Source: Actinoplanes solisilvae (GTDB taxonomy: Bacteria > Actinomycetota > Actinomycetes > Mycobacteriales > Micromonosporaceae). Taken from it: a DNA stretch of 64,000 nucleotides. Under the pieces are notes generated by a model. That model saw only the letters and a program-made list of their open reading frames with translations. It was not told where the DNA came from and did not search any database. Positions 61,548 through 64,000 of this stretch are shown here, one piece after another (position 1 is the stretch's first letter; every line of letters begins with the position of its first letter). The stretch is taken from the NCBI RefSeq assembly GCF_003999975.1, contig NZ_RJAC01000014.1:1-64000 (forward strand). Reading direction: 5' to 3'. A program made the translations under genes and the position numbers.

Positions 61548-62780
61548 CTAACTCGCGAGGGGCGAAGAGACCGATGCCGTACGGGCGGCGGCGGCCAGGG
61601 CCATCATTCCAGTAGAGAGCGCCACATCTATGTCCGGCGCGAAGGCCGGGCTGTGGTTTGTCGGCAGACCGGCAAGTTTCTCGGCCGCCGTCGCGCCCGG
61701 GGCGGCCCGCCATTGTCGTGGACCGATGACGCCGAGCATCCAGTAGCTGCTCGGAATGCTGTTTCCGAGCGTCAGCAGCGGAAAATCCTCCGACGCGAGG
61801 GACGGCGGCCACCAGCCGACCCGCTCGGGGCCGAACGCCTGCTCGTGAGCGGCCCGAATCCCGGCAGTCACGGCTCGATCGGCCACATAGGAGGCAGTGC
61901 GCGCGACGGTCGCGATCGCCGGCTCGCGGGGGCTGCCGGCGGCCTCGCACGCGGCCCGGACGAGGCGGGTCAATCTGGTGAGCACGCGGTCGAGTGTCGA
62001 GTCGTGCAGGGCGCGGATCGTCACGCCGAGGGTCGCGTGCTCGGCGATGACACCCGGGTGGTCGCCCGCGTGGATCGTGCCGACGGTCAGGGCCACCTGC
62101 TCGGCCGGGCTCACCTGACGGGCCACCACGGTCTGCAACTGCACGACGATGCTCGCGGCCAGCACCACCGGGTCGACGCAGAGGTGCGGGGTGGCGGCGT
62201 GCCCACCGCGTCCGGGGACCGTGATGTCGAGGGTGACGCAGGCGGCCGTCATCGGGCCGGCACCGTGGGCGATCATGCCGGCCGGCAGCGGCGCGGCGTG
62301 CTGGGCGAGGATCAGGTCAGGTCGGCCGAACCGGTCGTACAGGCCGTCGTCGAGCATCGCGGCCGCGCCCCGCAGGGTCTCCTCGGCGGGCTGTCCCAGG
62401 ATCAGCAGCCGGCCCGGCCAACGATCCTGGGCCAGGTGCTCGGCCGCACCGGCCGCCGCGGCCAGGTGCAGGTCGTGCCCGCACGCGTGCATGACACCGG
62501 GAGTCGTGCTGGCGTACGGGAGACCGGTCTTCTCGGTGACCGGGAGCGCGTCGAGTTCGGCCCGGATCAGCACCGTCGGGCCCGGCCCGTTGTCGAGGAC
62601 GCCGACGACGCCGTACCCGCCGATCCCGGTGGTGACCTCGCAACCGGCCTCGTCCAGCGCTGACGCGAAGCGGGCGGCGGTGCGCTCCTCCCGCCCGGAA
62701 AGCTCCGGATGGGCGTGCAGGTCGCGGTAGAGGGCGACGGGTGCAGGCATGTGATCAAGCCAAACGCAGGGCGCTGTCAT
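61548..62780 (-). CDS. M20D-family amidohydrolase
   Basis: 410 residues from ATG 62780 (ATG 62750 is a plausible shorter start, nearer to DLHAHPELSGREERTA). Metal ligands are in GVMHACGHDLHLAAAAG and GQPAEETLRGAA; GHAATPHLCVDPVVLA is typical of the family. It hydrolyses an N-acyl amino acid or similar amide. A 21-bp palindrome overlaps the first start codon, so repression at that site is likely. It is divergent from the RiPP precursor gene, and a role in that pathway is possible but unproven. Confidence 0.9.
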   Translation of the reverse strand: MTAPCVWLDHMPAPVALYRDLHAHPELSGREERTAARFASALDEAGCEVTTGIGGYGVVGVLDNGPGPTVLIRAELDALPVTEKTGLPYASTTPGVMHACGHDLHLAAAAGAAEHLAQDRWPGRLLILGQPAEETLRGAAAMLDDGLYDRFGRPDLILAQHAAPLPAGMIAHGAGPMTAACVTLDITVPGRGGHAATPHLCVDPVVLAASIVVQLQTVVARQVSPAEQVALTVGTIHAGDHPGVIAEHATLGVTIRALHDSTLDRVLTRLTRLVRAACEAAGSPREPAIATVARTASYVADRAVTAGIRAAHEQAFGPERVGWWPPSLASEDFPLLTLGNSIPSSYWMLGVIGPRQWRAAPGATAAEKLAGLPTNHSPAFAPDIDVALSTGMMALAAAARTASVSSPLAS

Positions 62781-62792
62781 CGGATGACAGCG
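62772..62792. promoter_or_regulatory. 21-bp perfect palindrome in the amidohydrolase/RiPP divergent region
   Basis: CGCTGTCATC and GATGACAGCG form perfect ten-base arms around a single G. The site covers the first start codon of the amidohydrolase gene and lies 99 bases before the precursor start. Its length and symmetry suit a dimeric regulator (GntR- or MarR-like). Confidence 0.6.
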
Positions 62793-62890
62793 GTTTGAGA
62801 GCGCGGCCGAGGGTGATCGGTGAGCAGCGTGCGGTGTGCTTGCCGGGAAGCCGGACGACCCCGGCCGGACCGCGACCGTGAGGAGCCACC

Positions 62891-63067
62891 ATGGAGAACG
62901 AGACCGACCTCAACGCCCTCGCCGAGGAGATCATGGAGCTGGAGTCCGAGACCTTCTCGATCTCCGACTACGCCGACGCGTCCGAGGCGATCCTGGCCTC
63001 CTGCTCCTCGTCGGGCACGACCTCGACCTGCAGCAGCACGACCTCGACCACGAGCTGCTCGGCCTGA
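62891..63067 (+). CDS. RiPP precursor peptide (thiopeptide or linear azoline peptide type)
   Basis: 58 residues, with GAGGAG six bases before ATG 62891. The leader, residues 1-36, is strongly acidic with 11 Asp/Glu and no Lys or Arg (ELESETFSISDYADASEAI). The core, residues 37-58, has ten Ser, seven Thr, three Cys (C38, C47, C56), one Gly and one Ala. This composition is what YcaO cyclodehydratases act on. A YcaO gene lies 75 bases away on the other strand. Lanthipeptide formation cannot be excluded without seeing the rest of the cluster. Confidence 0.85.
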   Translation: MENETDLNALAEEIMELESETFSISDYADASEAILASCSSSGTTSTCSSTTSTTSCSA

Positions 63068-63078
63068 TTCGCACCACG

Positions 63079-63112
63079 ACGTCGGGCCGCCCGGTGGGTG
63101 GCCCGACGTTTT
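63079..63112. terminator. Rho-independent-type terminator between precursor and YcaO genes
   Basis: ACGTCGGGCC and GGCCCGACGT form a perfect ten-base stem with an 11-base loop, ending in a TTTT run (63109-63112) on the + strand. It lies 12 bases after the precursor stop. It should end the short precursor transcript and may also serve the convergent gene. Confidence 0.75.
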
Positions 63113-63146
63113 GCCTGCCAGGTTGCCTGCCACGTTGCCTGTCAAG
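63111..63146. repeat. Three 12-bp direct repeats at the 3' end of the YcaO gene
   Basis: TTGCCTGCCAGG, TTGCCTGCCACG and TTGCCTGTCAAG follow each other directly. They overlap the YcaO stop codon at 63142-63144. They look like a small slipped-strand expansion. Confidence 0.6.
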
Positions 63147-64000
63147 GGAACGGATGCGGCACGAGGCGAAGGTCGCCGACGGTGAAGCCGGCCGCCGCGG
63201 GCGCGGTTCGCAGACGCGGCATGTGCGGTGCCCGCTGCCGCCGCCAGCCGAAGTCGATCGGCAGCAACCCCGGCACGATCGTGCAGACCGAATGCAACCC
63301 GATCGCCGCCTGCTCAGGTGTTGTCTGGTCGACGACAATCGCTTCCAGTTCCCGCGTACGCAGGAGGTCCAGCACGCGCCGCAGGTCATCGCGCAGGTCC
63401 ATCGTGCGCGGGCGCTCGGCGTAGAGCCGGTCCGCGGGAAGGCCGGCGTCGTCGGTCAGGTAGCTCGCGGCGTGAACGGCCATCCGCGGCAGGCCGAACA
63501 GCGCTGAGTGATCAGGCAGCCGCTGCACCAGCGAATAGTCATCAGCCATCGCCTCAAGTTCAGACCGGCGACGCCGTACGGTGGAAGGCTGGTGCGGGAC
63601 ATAGGTGAGCGTCTCGGCCAGCGCACCCGCGAGCGCCTGCGACGGGTCGAGATGCGCGGCCGCCGCGAACGACAACAACCCCGGACCGCCGTCGTGCCGG
63701 ACGGCGACGCTCGTGACCACCGGTACGTCGAGGTCGATCCGATTGTCGTACGCGTAAAGCCGGTAGCCCTGCAGCTCGGCGCGGTCGGCCATCGCGCGCA
63801 CGGCGGGTGGGCCGGAGTCGAGGTCGATGCGGGGCAGGGTCAGGTCGCCGTACCAGGCGAGCAGGAAGGCGTCGCGCTCGATGAGCTCCAGCAGTCCGAA
63901 GAGGATCGCCTCCTCCAGGCAACTGCCGGTGGCGCAGCCGCTCGACGAGGAGAGCAGGAAGGTGTCGCCCGCGGCCGGCGAGCTGTAGAAGCTGAGCCGC
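63142..64000 (-). CDS. YcaO-domain cyclodehydratase (partial; N-terminal part beyond the window)
   Basis: The last 285 codons of an open frame that reaches the window edge. The ATP-binding YcaO signature is SSSSGCATGSCLEEAILFGL, followed by ELIERDAFLLAWYG. Later VVDQTTPEQAAIGLHSVCTI and PGLLPIDFGWRRQRAPHMP are typical of peptide-modifying YcaO proteins. The protein ends PHPFP, fitting the PxPxP tail of azoline-forming cyclodehydratases. It should form thiazolines or oxazolines on the nearby precursor. Whether it is fused to a leader-binding domain is not visible. Confidence 0.92.
   Translation of the reverse strand, partial: RLSFYSSPAAGDTFLLSSSSGCATGSCLEEAILFGLLELIERDAFLLAWYGDLTLPRIDLDSGPPAVRAMADRAELQGYRLYAYDNRIDLDVPVVTSVAVRHDGGPGLLSFAAAAHLDPSQALAGALAETLTYVPHQPSTVRRRRSELEAMADDYSLVQRLPDHSALFGLPRMAVHAASYLTDDAGLPADRLYAERPRTMDLRDDLRRVLDLLRTRELEAIVVDQTTPEQAAIGLHSVCTIVPGLLPIDFGWRRQRAPHMPRLRTAPAAAGFTVGDLRLVPHPFP

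Overview
The window is about 70% GC, uses GTG starts often, and is packed with four-base ATGA/GTGA overlaps. It looks like chromosome from a filamentous actinomycete, most likely Micromonosporaceae (Actinoplanes-like). The supporting traits are a ClgR/PopR-type ClpP locus, an ESX-type small-protein operon, NgcEFG-type sugar uptake and a RiPP locus. This placement rests on gene content and is not a proof. No rRNA, tRNA or CRISPR array was seen.

Layout. 0-5 kb: the tail of an IS5-type transposase, a nucleotidyltransferase-like/methyltransferase fusion, a TolB-like propeller protein and a solitary mraY. 5-15 kb: a seven-gene leftward catabolic operon (flavin monooxygenase, sugar-type ABC importer, acetoacetyl-CoA synthetase, TetR, phosphotransferase), divergent from an acyl-CoA dehydrogenase. 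15.5-18 kb: a four-gene type VII-like secretion-substrate operon. 18.3-19.9 kb: a PopR-like regulator beside two clpP genes with a PopR-type palindrome. 20-25 kb: a DNA glycosylase, an antitoxin-like protein, and duplicated DUF2927-type lipoproteins with duplicated leaders. 25.2-31.6 kb: a scarred region with an amidase pseudogene, a broken LuxR/LAL regulator, an acetolactate synthase-decarboxylase pair and a LuxR regulator reduced to 266 residues. 31.7-38.3 kb: an acetoacetate decarboxylase-like protein, a Na+/H+ antiporter and an SsuABC-like importer. 38.3-40.1 kb: a 24-bp motif shared between that importer and a DUF6282 hydrolase gene, with a 19-bp tandem repeat and a LysE exporter between them. 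41.5-46.8 kb: TetR, a PaoABC-type molybdenum enzyme and LysR. 47.6-49 kb: a diguanylate cyclase.

49-60 kb holds a coherent cell-wall-sugar salvage locus: murQ, murR-like, sugar kinase, namZ, nagZ, an AmiE-like serine hydrolase and ngcEFG-like transporter genes. It resembles the Bacillus subtilis murQ-murR-murP-amiE-nagZ-namZ operon, but an ABC importer plus a kinase stands where the PTS permease would be. Secreted NagZ, NamZ and the AmiE-like enzyme would release MurNAc and GlcNAc, the ABC system would import them, the kinase would phosphorylate them, and MurQ would remove the lactyl ether.

The last kilobase opens a biosynthetic locus. A 58-residue precursor with an acidic leader and a Ser/Thr/Cys-only style core (62891-63067) faces the C-terminal part of a YcaO cyclodehydratase that ends in a PxPxP-type tail and runs off the window. 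This is the best candidate for an undescribed natural-product (thiopeptide or linear azoline peptide) system. Most of the cluster must lie beyond base 64000.
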